A program made the position numbers and the translations under genes. A DNA stretch of 64,000 nucleotides from Pontibacter pudoricolor (lineage in GTDB: Bacteria; Bacteroidota; Bacteroidia; Cytophagales; Hymenobacteraceae), in the NCBI RefSeq assembly GCF_010092985.1, contig NZ_CP048106.1, positions 3,286,001-3,350,000 of the forward strand, read 5' to 3'. Positions 35,000 to 43,522 of this stretch are shown in pieces. How positions within the stretch are numbered: the stretch's first letter is position 1; each line of letters opens with the position of its first letter. Below the pieces are notes generated by a model. The model was not told the DNA's origin. It saw only the letters and a program-made list of their open reading frames with translations, and did no database searches.

Positions 35000-37900
35000 A
35001 TGAAAAAAGTAGTTATTGGCTTCTTTGTTTTTCTGGCAGTGCTGCTGGCCGTAGCGGCTTTAGTGCCTGTTCTGTTCAAAGATAAAATCAAACAGACCCT
35101 GGACAAAGAGATAGCAAAGAATATTAATGCAAACGTACTTTACCAGACTGACGATGTAAGCCTTTCGCTGTTCCGCGATTTCCCGAATGTATCGCTGGGC
35201 GTAGAGAACCTGGCTATAGTTGGCATCGATTCTTTTGCTACTGATACGCTGGCGCAGGTTCCGTCTTTCAGGATGGGCCTGGATCTGATGAGCGTAATTA
35301 CCGGCGATGAACTGGAAATTAATTCCATTACAATGGATGAGCCAAAGATCAGGCTTATAGTTCTGAAAAGCGGTAAAGCCAACTGGGATATTATGAAACC
35401 CGACACGGCTGCTCCTACCCCAACGGATACAACTGCGAGTGATTTTAAAATAGGCATCAAAAAATGGGATGTAACTAACGGTACGCTCTTCTATGAAGAC
35501 CTGAGCATTCCGTTTGGCATGGCCGCTTACAACGTGAACCATACCGGCTCCGGCGATTTTGCCAAAGATGTGTTTGATATGAAATCGCAGACAACATCAG
35601 ACCGCTTTACCATGACCTATGATGGTGTAAACTATATAGAGAACGGAAAGCTTAATGCCGATGTAACAATGGCGATGGACCTGAACAAATCGCTGTATAC
35701 ATTTAAAGATAACAACATTAGAGTTAATGAGCTGCCTTTCCAGTTTGCCGGAACTATACTGATGCCCGACGAGGCAATGGATTTTGACCTGACCTTTAAA
35801 GCGACTGAAACTGATTTTAAAAACGTGCTGTCAGTGGTGCCGGGTATGTATACAGAGCAGTTCAAGGACATTAAAACGGAAGGTAAGCTGAGTTTTGATG
35901 GTTACTTTAAAGGCCGCATGATCGATACTTTGATGCCAGGCTTTGGCACAGAACTGAAGATCATCAACGGTTTCTTTAAATACCCTGACCTGCCACAGGC
36001 TGCCCGCAATATTAACGTGGACATGCGCATCGATAACAAAGATGGCAACCCGAACAACACAACTATAAATGTACGCCAACTGCACCTGGACCTGGGCAAA
36101 AACCCGGTTGATGCCAAAATGCTGGTGGAAGGTCTGGAGCCGATGAAGGTTGATGGTAATGTGAAAGCAAATATCGACCTGACCGAAATGACCAAAGTGT
36201 TCCCGATTGAAGGAATGACATTGCGTGGGTTGCTTAAAGTAGATGCCGATGCAAAAGGCATTTACTCTAAAACCAGCATGCCGGTTATAGATGCCGATAT
36301 GCGCCTGACCAACGGTTATATCAAATCCAAGGATTTCCCGGCTCCGATCGAGAACCTGAACATGGTAACCAACATCCTGAACGAGACCGGCAACACCGAT
36401 GATACCCGTATTAATATAGAGAACTTTAACATGACCCTGGATGGCGAACCACTTTCGGGCCGTGCCCTGATTGCTGGTATAGATAAGCCGTCGTTCGACT
36501 TTGATATTAAAGGTATCCTCGACCTGACCAAACTGACCAAAATATTCCCGCAGGAGGGCATGACCGTTTCAGGTAGAATAAATGCGAACGTGGCGGCCAA
36601 AGGGAAGCTAAGCGACATTGAAGCAGAGAAGTACAACAATGTGTCGGCTAACGGAACTATGGGCATTAGCAACCTGAATTTTGTGAGCACCGACATGCCG
36701 CAGGGTATCAAGATCAGTAAAGCCGATGCCATATTCAATAACGAGCGCATCGAGATCAAAAATATGAGTGGTTATTTAGGTAAGAGCGATATACAGGCAA
36801 ACGGTAGTATTTCGAATTACCTGGGTTATGCGCTGGCTGATAACCAGAGCCTGCGCGGTAACTTTAACCTGAGCTCCAATAACTTCGACGTGAACGAGTG
36901 GATGGTGGAAGAAACCGGCGAACCTGTTGCCAGCACCGCAGCCGAAGGTGTGGTAGAAATACCAGCTAACCTGGACATTGCCCTGAACGTGAATGCCAAA
37001 AAAGTGCTTTACGATAACCTGACGCTTAATAATATAACAGGTAAGGTGTTGGTGAAGGATAAGATCGCAAAACTGGACAAAGTAACCTTTAATACCTTAG
37101 GAGCTACTTTTGCCACAAACGGAAGCTACAATACCCAGGATCTGACAAAGCCATTGTTCGATATGGCCCTTGATATCCAGAACCTGAACTTTAAACAAGC
37201 GTTCTCCGCCTTTAATACGATAAAAGCGCTGGCTCCTATTGCCGGGTTGCTGGATGGTACCTTCAATACCAAATTTAACTTTGCCGGCGAGATGGCCCCG
37301 GACATGACACCAGTGTTCAAAACCCTGGATGGTGGCGGTATAATAAAGGTGCTGAAGGCTGCAGTAAGCGATGTGAAGATCGTGAACCAGATAAGTGCCC
37401 TGACACGCCTGGATGAATTGAAAAGCTTCGTGATCGAAAACAAGATAATTGATGCGCAGATTATAGATGGTAGTCTGGTAATTAAACCTTTCGACCTGAA
37501 AGTTGGCGACATGCAGATGACCGTAGGCGGTAGCAATAACGTGAACGGCCAGATAGATTATTTAACTGCCCTGAACGTGCCAACAGGTAAAGTGGGCAAG
37601 GAAATAAACTCCCGACTGGCTGGTATGGTTGGCGGTACCCAGTTAAAAGCAGCGGAGCGTGTAACCCTGAACCTGAAAGTTGGCGGTACACTGGCAGACC
37701 CTAAAGTTAGCCTGGCAGGTGGTAGCGTAAAAGAGCAGGCATCTAACCTGGTGAAAGAGGCAGTGCAAAGTAAACTGGACGATGCTAAACTAAAGCTGGA
37801 CCAGCGCAAAACGCAGGCGGAAGACAGCATCAGAAACGAACTGAACCGCAGAAAGCAGGAAGCAGAACAGAAAGCACGGGAAGAACTGGAGAAGAAACGT

Positions 37901-38029
37901 AAAGAGGCGGAGCTAAATATAAAGAAGCAAGCGACCGATAAGATCTCTGATTTCCTGAAGCCAAAAACGAAGCCGGCTACTAAACCTGCCGTAACACCAA
38001 CCGACACCACAAAGACCGGTACAAAATAA
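35000..38029 (+). CDS. AsmA-family envelope protein
   Basis: About 1009 aa from the ATG at 35000 (a longer frame opens at 34934 but MKKVVIGFFVFLAVLLAVAAL is the natural N-terminal membrane anchor). A periplasmic, beta-rich, repetitive body follows, with the AsmA signature around VSLSLFRDFPNVSLGVENL and repeated LTKIFPQEGMTVSGRI-like units. A C-terminal Lys/Glu/Arg coiled coil (about 900-985) ends in Thr/Lys/Pro residues. AsmA-like proteins form bridge-like grooves that move lipids between membranes. The protein has several Ile-Val sites written with the ATAGTT word. Confidence 0.88.
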   Translation: MKKVVIGFFVFLAVLLAVAALVPVLFKDKIKQTLDKEIAKNINANVLYQTDDVSLSLFRDFPNVSLGVENLAIVGIDSFATDTLAQVPSFRMGLDLMSVITGDELEINSITMDEPKIRLIVLKSGKANWDIMKPDTAAPTPTDTTASDFKIGIKKWDVTNGTLFYEDLSIPFGMAAYNVNHTGSGDFAKDVFDMKSQTTSDRFTMTYDGVNYIENGKLNADVTMAMDLNKSLYTFKDNNIRVNELPFQFAGTILMPDEAMDFDLTFKATETDFKNVLSVVPGMYTEQFKDIKTEGKLSFDGYFKGRMIDTLMPGFGTELKIINGFFKYPDLPQAARNINVDMRIDNKDGNPNNTTINVRQLHLDLGKNPVDAKMLVEGLEPMKVDGNVKANIDLTEMTKVFPIEGMTLRGLLKVDADAKGIYSKTSMPVIDADMRLTNGYIKSKDFPAPIENLNMVTNILNETGNTDDTRINIENFNMTLDGEPLSGRALIAGIDKPSFDFDIKGILDLTKLTKIFPQEGMTVSGRINANVAAKGKLSDIEAEKYNNVSANGTMGISNLNFVSTDMPQGIKISKADAIFNNERIEIKNMSGYLGKSDIQANGSISNYLGYALADNQSLRGNFNLSSNNFDVNEWMVEETGEPVASTAAEGVVEIPANLDIALNVNAKKVLYDNLTLNNITGKVLVKDKIAKLDKVTFNTLGATFATNGSYNTQDLTKPLFDMALDIQNLNFKQAFSAFNTIKALAPIAGLLDGTFNTKFNFAGEMAPDMTPVFKTLDGGGIIKVLKAAVSDVKIVNQISALTRLDELKSFVIENKIIDAQIIDGSLVIKPFDLKVGDMQMTVGGSNNVNGQIDYLTALNVPTGKVGKEINSRLAGMVGGTQLKAAERVTLNLKVGGTLADPKVSLAGGSVKEQASNLVKEAVQSKLDDAKLKLDQRKTQAEDSIRNELNRRKQEAEQKAREELEKKRKEAELNIKKQATDKISDFLKPKTKPATKPAVTPTDTTKTGTK

Positions 38030-38074
38030 TGCAATTTATGGTAGTACTATAATATATAATTGTTGTATTTAAAG

Positions 38075-38108
38075 AAAGATGCCTGAAGCGCCCACTTCAG
38101 GCATCTTT
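38075..38108 (+). terminator. Terminator after the AsmA gene
   Basis: AAAGATGCCTGAAG (38075-38088) pairs perfectly with CTTCAGGCATCTTT (38095-38108) with a 6-nt loop. Confidence 0.85.
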
Positions 38109-38227
38109 CATTTACAAGCTCACGTAATTTCCTGCGGTTATCAGCGTTCTAACCCTACAATGGCTCACAAAGCTTTTGGAATGCTGCCGGCTCAGGTGTT
38201 AAAAAGACATCGGTTTAAATCTTCATG

Positions 38228-38255
38228 TTGTCTTCATCTTTACACCAGATATTTG
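38228..38255 (+). promoter_or_regulatory. Possible promoter for the DUF4382 lipoprotein gene
   Basis: TTG at 38228-38230, 17 nt, then GATATTTG at 38248-38255 (one mismatch to TAnnTTTG), 26 nt before the ATG. Confidence 0.4.
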
Positions 38256-38281
38256 AGCCATAACTTTTAAATACAATAATT

Positions 38282-39079
38282 ATGAAAAGAAAACTGATTA
38301 TCCCTTTTCTGCTGGGAGCACTAACTTTTGGCTTTAGCTCATGCGACAGCGACACTGATTCTGAAGGCAGTGGAACCTCTCAGCTACAGGTGCGCATGAC
38401 AGATGCCCCTGGTGATTATGAAGAAGTAAATATCGAAATTGAATCAGTGCAGGTGCACAGAGAGAATACAGACAGCGAAGAAGGCTGGGTAACACTGGAT
38501 GAGATCAACCCGGGCATCTATAACCTGCTTGATTTTGCCAACGGTCGTGATACATTGCTTGCCAGCGCTGAACTGCCTGCCGGAAATATCTCACAGATCA
38601 GACTTGTACTGGGCGACGAAAATACGGTGAAGCTGAAGAGCGGGGAAGTAATAGACCTTAAAACACCAAGCGGACAAACTTCGGGTGTAAAGCTATCGGT
38701 AAATGCTAAGCTGGAGTCTGATGTAACGTATGTAATGCTGCTTGACTTTGATGCGGCCAAATCGGTAGTAGCTAAAGGTAACGGCGGATATAACCTGAAA
38801 CCGGTTATCCGTGTAATTTCGCAGGCTGTGGCTGGCGGTATAAAAGGTATGGTAACTCCTGCCGAATATAAGCCGGGCATTTATGTGATCTCTTCAGCAA
38901 ACGATACATTAGGCGGTTTTGCCAACGATGAAGGTAATTTCCTGATCAAAGGCGTTCCGGCTGGTACGTATTCTGTAAAGTTCTTTACGGAAGGTGCTGT
39001 GCATGATACAACTATAACGAATGTAGTAGTATCTCAGAATGCCATAAAAGACCTTGGCACTGTAGAACTGCCTGAATAA
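38282..39079 (+). CDS. DUF4382 domain lipoprotein
   Basis: 265 aa. Lipoprotein signal MKRKLIIPFLLGALTFGFSSC (Cys21), then a DUF4382 domain (about 33-175) with LQVRMTDAPGDYEEVNIEI and IYNLLDFANGRDTLLASAEL. A carboxypeptidase-regulatory-like beta-sandwich follows (about 185-262: GGIKGMVTPAEYKPGIYVIS ... VPAGTYSVKFF). Such proteins are surface or periplasmic and of unknown function; the second domain is common in Bacteroidota outer-membrane proteins. Single gene with its own promoter-like box and a strong terminator. Confidence 0.9.
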   Translation: MKRKLIIPFLLGALTFGFSSCDSDTDSEGSGTSQLQVRMTDAPGDYEEVNIEIESVQVHRENTDSEEGWVTLDEINPGIYNLLDFANGRDTLLASAELPAGNISQIRLVLGDENTVKLKSGEVIDLKTPSGQTSGVKLSVNAKLESDVTYVMLLDFDAAKSVVAKGNGGYNLKPVIRVISQAVAGGIKGMVTPAEYKPGIYVISSANDTLGGFANDEGNFLIKGVPAGTYSVKFFTEGAVHDTTITNVVVSQNAIKDLGTVELPE

Positions 39080-39144
39080 AGAAAGCTGAGCCGGTATTAA
39101 ACCGGTATCAACTATAGATAATTAATTTGTGAACCCCTCCATGT

Positions 39145-39174
39145 AAAAAGGAGCTCCACCTGGAGCTCCTTTTT
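39145..39174 (+). terminator. Bidirectional terminator
   Basis: AAAAAGGAGCTCCA (39145-39158) pairs perfectly with TGGAGCTCCTTTTT (39161-39174), between the convergent DUF4382 and DinB genes. Confidence 0.9.
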
Positions 39175-39195
39175 ATTTATCTATAGTTTTAATTT

Positions 39196-39672
39196 TTAGT
39201 AAACCTGGCCCATCAGCTCACGCACGTAGGTCACGTAATCGGTGTTTGGTGGGGTGTGGCCGTTTTTGCGCAGGTCGGTGGCAACCTGTGCGCGGTGGTA
39301 AGTAGCATGGTTGAAGGCATGCGTTAAAATATCCAGCACGCGGGTACTGTACTTGTTTCCCTGGCTGTTGGTATAGTCTATCAGGCGGTTAAATTCGGCC
39401 TCATCAGAGTTGGCCACCAACTCGGCAATTTTGTAAGAGGCGCTTTTGTGAAGTTCTTTTAACTGCTCCAGGTTATGCTCCTGCCATACTTTAACTGGGC
39501 TTGTTGTGCCGGTGATGCGGGCGATCCAGATGGCCTGTGCGTTCAGGGCATGGCTCATCAGGCGGGCAGCATTGTTTGGTACGCTCGGTAAGCTGCTGAA
39601 AACATCCAGCATGGTCTGGTTTGCCCAGATGTTATATTCTGATAAGTTCTTTAGTACGTCGTTTCCTGTCAT
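39196..39672 (-). CDS. DinB-family protein
   Basis: 158 aa four-helix bundle. The metal ligands appear to be LMSHALNAQ (His near 41), and HAFNHATYHRAQVATDL (His near 120, 124). The family contains thiol transferases (e.g. with bacillithiol or mycothiol) and enzymes of unknown substrate. The start at 39672 lies 7 nt from the stop of the lipoprotein gene upstream, so both are probably co-transcribed with the Msr/DgkA run. Confidence 0.88.
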   Translation of the reverse strand: MTGNDVLKNLSEYNIWANQTMLDVFSSLPSVPNNAARLMSHALNAQAIWIARITGTTSPVKVWQEHNLEQLKELHKSASYKIAELVANSDEAEFNRLIDYTNSQGNKYSTRVLDILTHAFNHATYHRAQVATDLRKNGHTPPNTDYVTYVRELMGQVY

Positions 39673-39679
39673 TTCTAAA

Positions 39680-40051
39680 TTAGCTTTCGCGTTTATCTTC
39701 CCAAATTATAGTTTCGTTTGTGCGCTTCTCAAAAAAGTCTGGGCAGCGGCCATCTCCTTTTCCGGTTATTCCGCCATCCGGTTCGCAAAGCTGGTTCCCA
39801 TCCTTATCAAACAGTTTGCCGGGGATATCGCAGCAGCGGCTGGTTAGGTAATATACTTGCTGGCCGTTATAAGTATAGCTGTAAATTTTAGCAGGCGGGT
39901 TGGCAGGTGCATCCTGTTGCAGTTGCTGTATCAGGTCTGTTAACCAGGGAGCCTGCGCATTTGTTGTCGTTTCAGGCGTAGCAGTTGGTTTGCAGGATAC
40001 AGCCAGGCAGAACAAAACTATAGTTAAAATGCGGGTCAGCGTTGTATACAT
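39680..40051 (-). CDS. Small lipoprotein (DUF6970-like)
   Basis: 123 aa. Lipobox AVSC with Cys20 after a hydrophobic segment. The mature part PWLTDLIQQLQQDAPANPPA, VYYLTSRCCDIPGKLFDKDG, then CEPDGGITGKGDGRCPDFF resembles a small Bacteroidota domain that I recall as DUF6970. Several Cys may form disulfides in the periplasm. It precedes dinB by 7 nt. A CAAAGGTA (-7 TACCTTTG) box lies upstream. Confidence 0.7.
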   Translation of the reverse strand: MYTTLTRILTIVLFCLAVSCKPTATPETTTNAQAPWLTDLIQQLQQDAPANPPAKIYSYTYNGQQVYYLTSRCCDIPGKLFDKDGNQLCEPDGGITGKGDGRCPDFFEKRTNETIIWEDKRES

Positions 40052-40073
40052 ATGCGTTTTTTTAAAGCGGCTG

Positions 40074-40081
40074 CAAAGGTA
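40074..40081 (-). promoter_or_regulatory. Promoter -7 box for the small lipoprotein gene
   Basis: TACCTTTG on the minus strand matches TAnnTTTG, 22 nt before the ATG at 40051. No clear -33 box. Confidence 0.4.
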
Positions 40082-40149
40082 ACTATTTTAATTCTGATTA
40101 AAGAAGTACGGATGAACTATAGCTTAAGGTGTTTAACAACTATAGTTAG

Positions 40150-40527
40150 CTACTTTGCATTTACCAGGTCCTGGATGTAAGGGATAAAAATGAGGAGGCC
40201 AACTATAGCTGCTGTAATAGCAGCCACCAGAACAGCTGCTGCAGCCAGGTCTTTGGTTTTGCCGGCAAGCGGGTTGTGCTGCGGCGATACCAGGTTTGTA
40301 AGTGTTTCGATGGCGGTATTAAAGATCTCGGCAGTAAGGACCAGGCCAATACTGCCAGCCAGCAGGCACCACTCCAGTTTAGTAACATCAAACAGGAGAC
40401 CGGCAACTATAACTCCAAGCGCCGACAACAGGTGCAGGCGCATGTGCGGTTCCGACCGAACAGCCGAGTTCAGACCCTGTAAGGCAAACTTAAAACTGTT
40501 ATAGCGCTTCTTAAAGTAACCTTCCAA
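40150..40527 (-). CDS. dgkA: Diacylglycerol/undecaprenol kinase family protein
   Basis: 125 aa inner-membrane kinase with three helices. It begins with RYNSFKFALQGLNSAVRSEPHMRLH, then the catalytic signature TAEIFNTAIETLTNLVSPQHNPLAGKTKDLAAAAV in sense (Glu, Asn, Glu and Asp positions intact). In Gram-positives this family phosphorylates undecaprenol; in enterics, diacylglycerol. The substrate here is undetermined. It is in the minus-strand run from msrB to dinB. Confidence 0.92.
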   Translation of the reverse strand: MEGYFKKRYNSFKFALQGLNSAVRSEPHMRLHLLSALGVIVAGLLFDVTKLEWCLLAGSIGLVLTAEIFNTAIETLTNLVSPQHNPLAGKTKDLAAAAVLVAAITAAIVGLLIFIPYIQDLVNAK

Positions 40528-40593
40528 AGGAATGAATAATTATTAATGACGGATTATTAATGAATAATATCGAAAACAAATAACTAACAACTA

Positions 40594-41133
40594 CTAACTA
40601 TACTCCGGCTTTAGTTTGTCTTTAAATACCTTGCGGAACTTCTCAACTTTTGGGCGCACTACAAAGGCACAGTAGGGTTGGCTGCCGTTTCTCAGAAAAT
40701 AATCCTGGTGATATTTCTCGGCGGGGTAGTAGTTGGTGAGCGGTTCTATAGTTGTCACGATCGGATCATCAAACGCGCCGGATTCCTCTAAAGCCAGTTT
40801 ATATTTTTCGGCAAGCTGCTTTTGTTCTTCGTTGTGGTAAAAAATTACCGAGCGGTATTGCGGGCCTACATCGTTGCCCTGGCGGTTTAGGGTAGTTGGG
40901 TCGTGGGTTTCCCAGAACACGCGCAGCAGCTCTTCATAGCTGATCTGTTGCGGATCGTACGTTATCTGTAAAACTTCTGCGTGGCCTGTGGTGGCGCTGC
41001 AAACCTGCTCATAAGTTGGGTTTTCCACGTGGCCGCCCGCATAGCCCGACGCTACTTTTTCCACACCTTTTAATTGTTGAAAAACTGCCTCTGTGCACCA
41101 GAAGCATCCATTCCCGAATGTTGCTATTTCCAT
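40594..41133 (-). CDS. msrA: Peptide methionine-S-sulfoxide reductase MsrA
   Basis: 179 aa thiol enzyme that reduces the S-epimer of methionine sulfoxide. The catalytic motif is GCFWCTEAVFQQL (Cys near 10), then VASGYAGGHVENPTYEQVC, and YHQDYFLRNGSQPYCAFV for substrate recognition; the C-terminal resolving Cys is not obvious. It follows an MsrB-like gene by 27 nt, with another msrB further upstream: a complete sulfoxide-repair set. No signal peptide, so cytoplasmic. Confidence 0.95.
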   Translation of the reverse strand: MEIATFGNGCFWCTEAVFQQLKGVEKVASGYAGGHVENPTYEQVCSATTGHAEVLQITYDPQQISYEELLRVFWETHDPTTLNRQGNDVGPQYRSVIFYHNEEQKQLAEKYKLALEESGAFDDPIVTTIEPLTNYYPAEKYHQDYFLRNGSQPYCAFVVRPKVEKFRKVFKDKLKPEYS

Positions 41134-41160
41134 TGATCTGTTTCCTTAAATAAGCTATAG

Positions 41161-41463
41161 TTAATACTTCAGCGCATCCGCATTTATGCAGTAGCGCACG
41201 TTGGTTGGTGTACGGGCATCGGTAAACAAATGGCCTAAGTGTTGCCCGCACTGGCTGCACAACAGCTGTATACGCTCCCGGTCATACGTATTCAAGTGGT
41301 TTTGCTGTACGTTCTCCCCCACCTGTGCCCAGAAGCTCGGAAAGCCCGAACCAACTTCAAATTTATATTTTGCCTCAAACAAAACCTGCCCGCAGCCGGA
41401 ACAGGTATAAACCCCTCCCTCGTTTCCTACCGGATCTATTTTCTGATTGCGTACGAATTTCAT
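41161..41463 (-). CDS. Short MsrB-like protein
   Basis: 100 aa (standard MsrB is about 130-150). It keeps the zinc Cys pairs YTCSGCG (about 20-26) and LCSQCGQHLGHLF (about 68-80), the (S)GFPSFW turn, and the catalytic VRYCINADAL (Cys near 93), but the N-terminal LTPEEYxVxRxxGTE helix region is absent and the GWPSF tryptophan is Phe. The frame begins with an ATG (MKFVRNQKIDPVG), so this looks like a real short paralogue rather than a fragment. It would reduce R-sulfoxide or a different sulfoxide. It overlaps no gene and precedes msrA by 27 nt. Confidence 0.8.
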   Translation of the reverse strand: MKFVRNQKIDPVGNEGGVYTCSGCGQVLFEAKYKFEVGSGFPSFWAQVGENVQQNHLNTYDRERIQLLCSQCGQHLGHLFTDARTPTNVRYCINADALKY

Positions 41464-41539
41464 TTAAAGGTCAATCCAGTTTGTCATCCTCTTGCCCTTT
41501 TCAAAGGAGACTTATCTGCTAACATAATTCAACTATAGA

Positions 41540-41675
41540 TTTACCTGTTTATTTCGCTGGCGCGAGTTTGTAACTCGTGTCTTTGTATGATGTTGAGTTT
41601 GTAATTCAACCGGGCCAGAAACCCAGGCATAGTTCGGCACGAGCGAAGACGCCCGTGCCATGTATAACTGATTTA
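41540..41675. repeat. Dispersed GCGCGAGYTTGYARCTCGTG-type intergenic repeat
   Basis: The 224-nt gap between the two msrB genes holds ctggcgcgagtttgtaactcgtg (about 41558-41580) and gttgagtttgtaattcaac (about 41591), then the gcacgagcgaagacgcccgtgcc inverted repeat (about 41637-41659). Relatives occur at 45780-45850. Between 41464 and 41525 there is a fragment (tgtcatcctcttgcccttttcaaaggagactt) of the mosaic repeat. Confidence 0.6.
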
Positions 41676-41687
41676 CGCGGGAGAAAA

Positions 41688-42089
41688 TTAAACTCCTTTT
41701 TCCAGGTCTTCCACCGGCACAAACTTCATCGAGAGCGAGTTTACACAGTGGCGGATATTTTTAGGCGTAAGATACTCGCCTTCGAACACGTGGCCCAGGT
41801 GCCCGCCGCAGTTGGCACACACAATCTCGGTACGGTGGCCGTCAGCATCCGGAATGCGCTTTACTGCTCCGCTTATCTCGTCATCAAAACTCGGCCAGCC
41901 ACAGCTCGACTCAAACTTGTACTCCGATGTATAAAGTGGCGCGTTGCAACGGCGGCATAGGTAAACCCCTTCTGCTTTATGGGTATAGTATTCGCCGGTG
42001 CCCGGGTATTCTGTTCCTTTGTTAACTATAATGCGGGCTTCTTCGGGGGTAAGTACGTTGTATTCTGATGGGTCTTTCGCTATTTTCAT
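41688..42089 (-). CDS. msrB: Peptide methionine-R-sulfoxide reductase MsrB
   Basis: 133 aa full-length enzyme. [21 protein letters not shown] at the start, zinc Cys [11 protein letters not shown] and [15 protein letters not shown], the [12 protein letters not shown] turn, and the catalytic [12 protein letters not shown] (Cys near 118). It reduces the R-epimer of methionine sulfoxide; thioredoxin is the usual reductant. First gene of the msrB > MsrB-like > msrA run on the minus strand, about 224 nt ahead of the short paralogue. Confidence 0.95.
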   Translation of the reverse strand: MKIAKDPSEYNVLTPEEARIIVNKGTEYPGTGEYYTHKAEGVYLCRRCNAPLYTSEYKFESSCGWPSFDDEISGAVKRIPDADGHRTEIVCANCGGHLGHVFEGEYLTPKNIRHCVNSLSMKFVPVEDLEKGV

Positions 42090-42301
42090 ATTCTATAGTT
42101 CTGTTATTTCCTGTTTATACGTGTGGTTTTAAGAACAGCGGAAAGGTAAGAAGGTTTTAGGAATCCATGCTTTCAACTATAGCTATAAATGACCTGCTAT
42201 GGGTAAAGAGCCGATTGCTATAGTTTGGTAACCTTCCCGGCTTTTGCCTGTTGTTTAAGAATATCGTACACATAAATCAACAACCTAAATCAGTAAACAA
42301 C

Positions 42302-43165
42302 ATGAAGATAGGAATTACCGGAGCCACAGGGCAGCTTGGCCGGCTTGTGGTCAGTAAGCTCAAAAATAAGGTATCGGCTGATAATTTGGTAGCCCTAGCC
42401 CGTTCGCAGCAAAAAGGTGCAGGTTTAGGTGTAACGGTACGCGAAGCCGATTACACAAAGCCGGAAACACTTAGCAGGGCACTGGAAGGTATAGATACGC
42501 TACTGCTGATCTCATCGAGTGAAGTAGGGCAGCGAGCCACACAACACCACAATATAATTGAGGCAGCGAAGAAAGCCGGCGTTAAATGGATCGTTTACAC
42601 CAGTCTGCTGCACGCTGATACGTCATCTTTGAGCCTGGCAGAAGAACATCGCCAGACAGAAGCAGAACTGAAGCAGTCCGGTATTCCTTACACCATTCTT
42701 CGTAACGGCTGGTACACTGAGAACTATATGGGCTCTGTTCAGGGGGCGCTTGCCGGTGGCGCTTTTATTGGTAGCGCTGGCGAGGGTGAAATTTCATCAG
42801 CCTCCCGTGCTGATTTTGCTGACGCAGCAGTGGCTGTTTTAACAGGAGAAGGCCACCAGGGTAAAACCTACGAACTGGCCGGCGACGAAGCCTACACGCT
42901 CAGCGACCTGGCCGCCGAAATCTCCCGGCAAACCGGAAAAGACATACCATACAAAAACCTGCCTGAAGCCGATTATGCAGCCGCGCTTGCCGGCTTTGGT
43001 TTACCTGAAGGGCTGGCATATGCTATTGCCGGCTGGGACGTAGCAGCGTCAGGTGGCGCCTTGTATGACAATGGCCGTCAGTTGTCTCAGCTCATCGGTC
43101 ACCCGACCACGCCTATGAAAGAAACACTGGCTGAAGCGCTGAAAGCAACTCAAAATGCCGGGTAG
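42302..43165 (+). CDS. qorB: NAD(P)H:quinone oxidoreductase-like SDR (QorB type)
   Basis: 287 aa atypical short-chain dehydrogenase. The NAD(P) loop is MKIGITGATGQLGRLV at the very N-terminus, so the ATG at 42302 is the start rather than the first frame codon at 42251. NmrA-like features follow: LISSSEVGQRATQHHNIIEAAKKAGVKWIVYTS in sense, EEHRQTEAELKQSGIPYTILRNGWYTENY. Closest to QorB/YtfG, which reduces quinones with NADPH. Followed by a UUCG-loop terminator. Confidence 0.88.
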   Translation: MKIGITGATGQLGRLVVSKLKNKVSADNLVALARSQQKGAGLGVTVREADYTKPETLSRALEGIDTLLLISSSEVGQRATQHHNIIEAAKKAGVKWIVYTSLLHADTSSLSLAEEHRQTEAELKQSGIPYTILRNGWYTENYMGSVQGALAGGAFIGSAGEGEISSASRADFADAAVAVLTGEGHQGKTYELAGDEAYTLSDLAAEISRQTGKDIPYKNLPEADYAAALAGFGLPEGLAYAIAGWDVAASGGALYDNGRQLSQLIGHPTTPMKETLAEALKATQNAG

Positions 43166-43199
43166 GTTTATAGCTTAACTATAGCCACTCTCAGTTATC

Positions 43200-43224
43200 A
43201 AAAGCTACTTCGGTAGCTTTTTTC
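43200..43224 (+). terminator. qorB terminator with UUCG tetraloop
   Basis: AAAAGCTAC (43200-43208) and GTAGCTTTT (43213-43221) close a C(UUCG)G loop, followed by a T-run. Confidence 0.9.
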
Positions 43225-43314
43225 TTTTGTATGAATCCCCAAACTATAGCATTACAACTACGGGCTAACTATAGCAGCTATTTCCACGAGCTTAAGAGCA
43301 GGTTTTTCTGTATT

Positions 43315-43397
43315 GTCATTTCGAACAGCGTGAGAAATCTGTTTAAGCTATACTAGATAGTGTTTTAAACAGATATCTCCTTTCGTCGAGATGACAG
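43315..43397. repeat. MITE/REP-like hairpin element
   Basis: About 82 bases with imperfect terminal inverted repeats, GTCATTTCGA at one end and TCGAGATGAC at the other, and an inner arm pair GAGAAATCTGTTTA / TAAACAGATATCTC (13 of 14 matching). A copy of the outer half occurs at 49042-49114, and gtcatttcga/gagaaatct pieces recur inside the three mosaic repeats. Confidence 0.65.
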
Positions 43398-43459
43398 ATC
43401 CAATGTTAGTTGGTGGCATTCCAAAGAAGTCAGCCAAACTATAGTTAAAGGCAATAAAA

Positions 43460-43505
43460 AAATCTGGCGGCAACTATAACCACAGGTTACGCTGCCGCCA
43501 GATTT
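43460..43505 (-). terminator. Terminator after the TerC gene
   Basis: AAATCTGGCGGCA (43460-43472) and TGCCGCCAGATTT (43493-43505) pair perfectly; the loop contains an AACTATA word. Confidence 0.8.
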
Positions 43506-43522
43506 GTATCAAAAGGATTATT

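Larger units (their letters stand above)
43166..43522. other. Intergenic region with terminators and a hairpin repeat
   Basis: 357 bases between the convergent qorB and terC-like genes: a qorB terminator (43200-43224), several AACTATAG words, a long hairpin element (43315-43397) and a terminator for the TerC gene (43460-43505). No gene. Confidence 0.8.
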
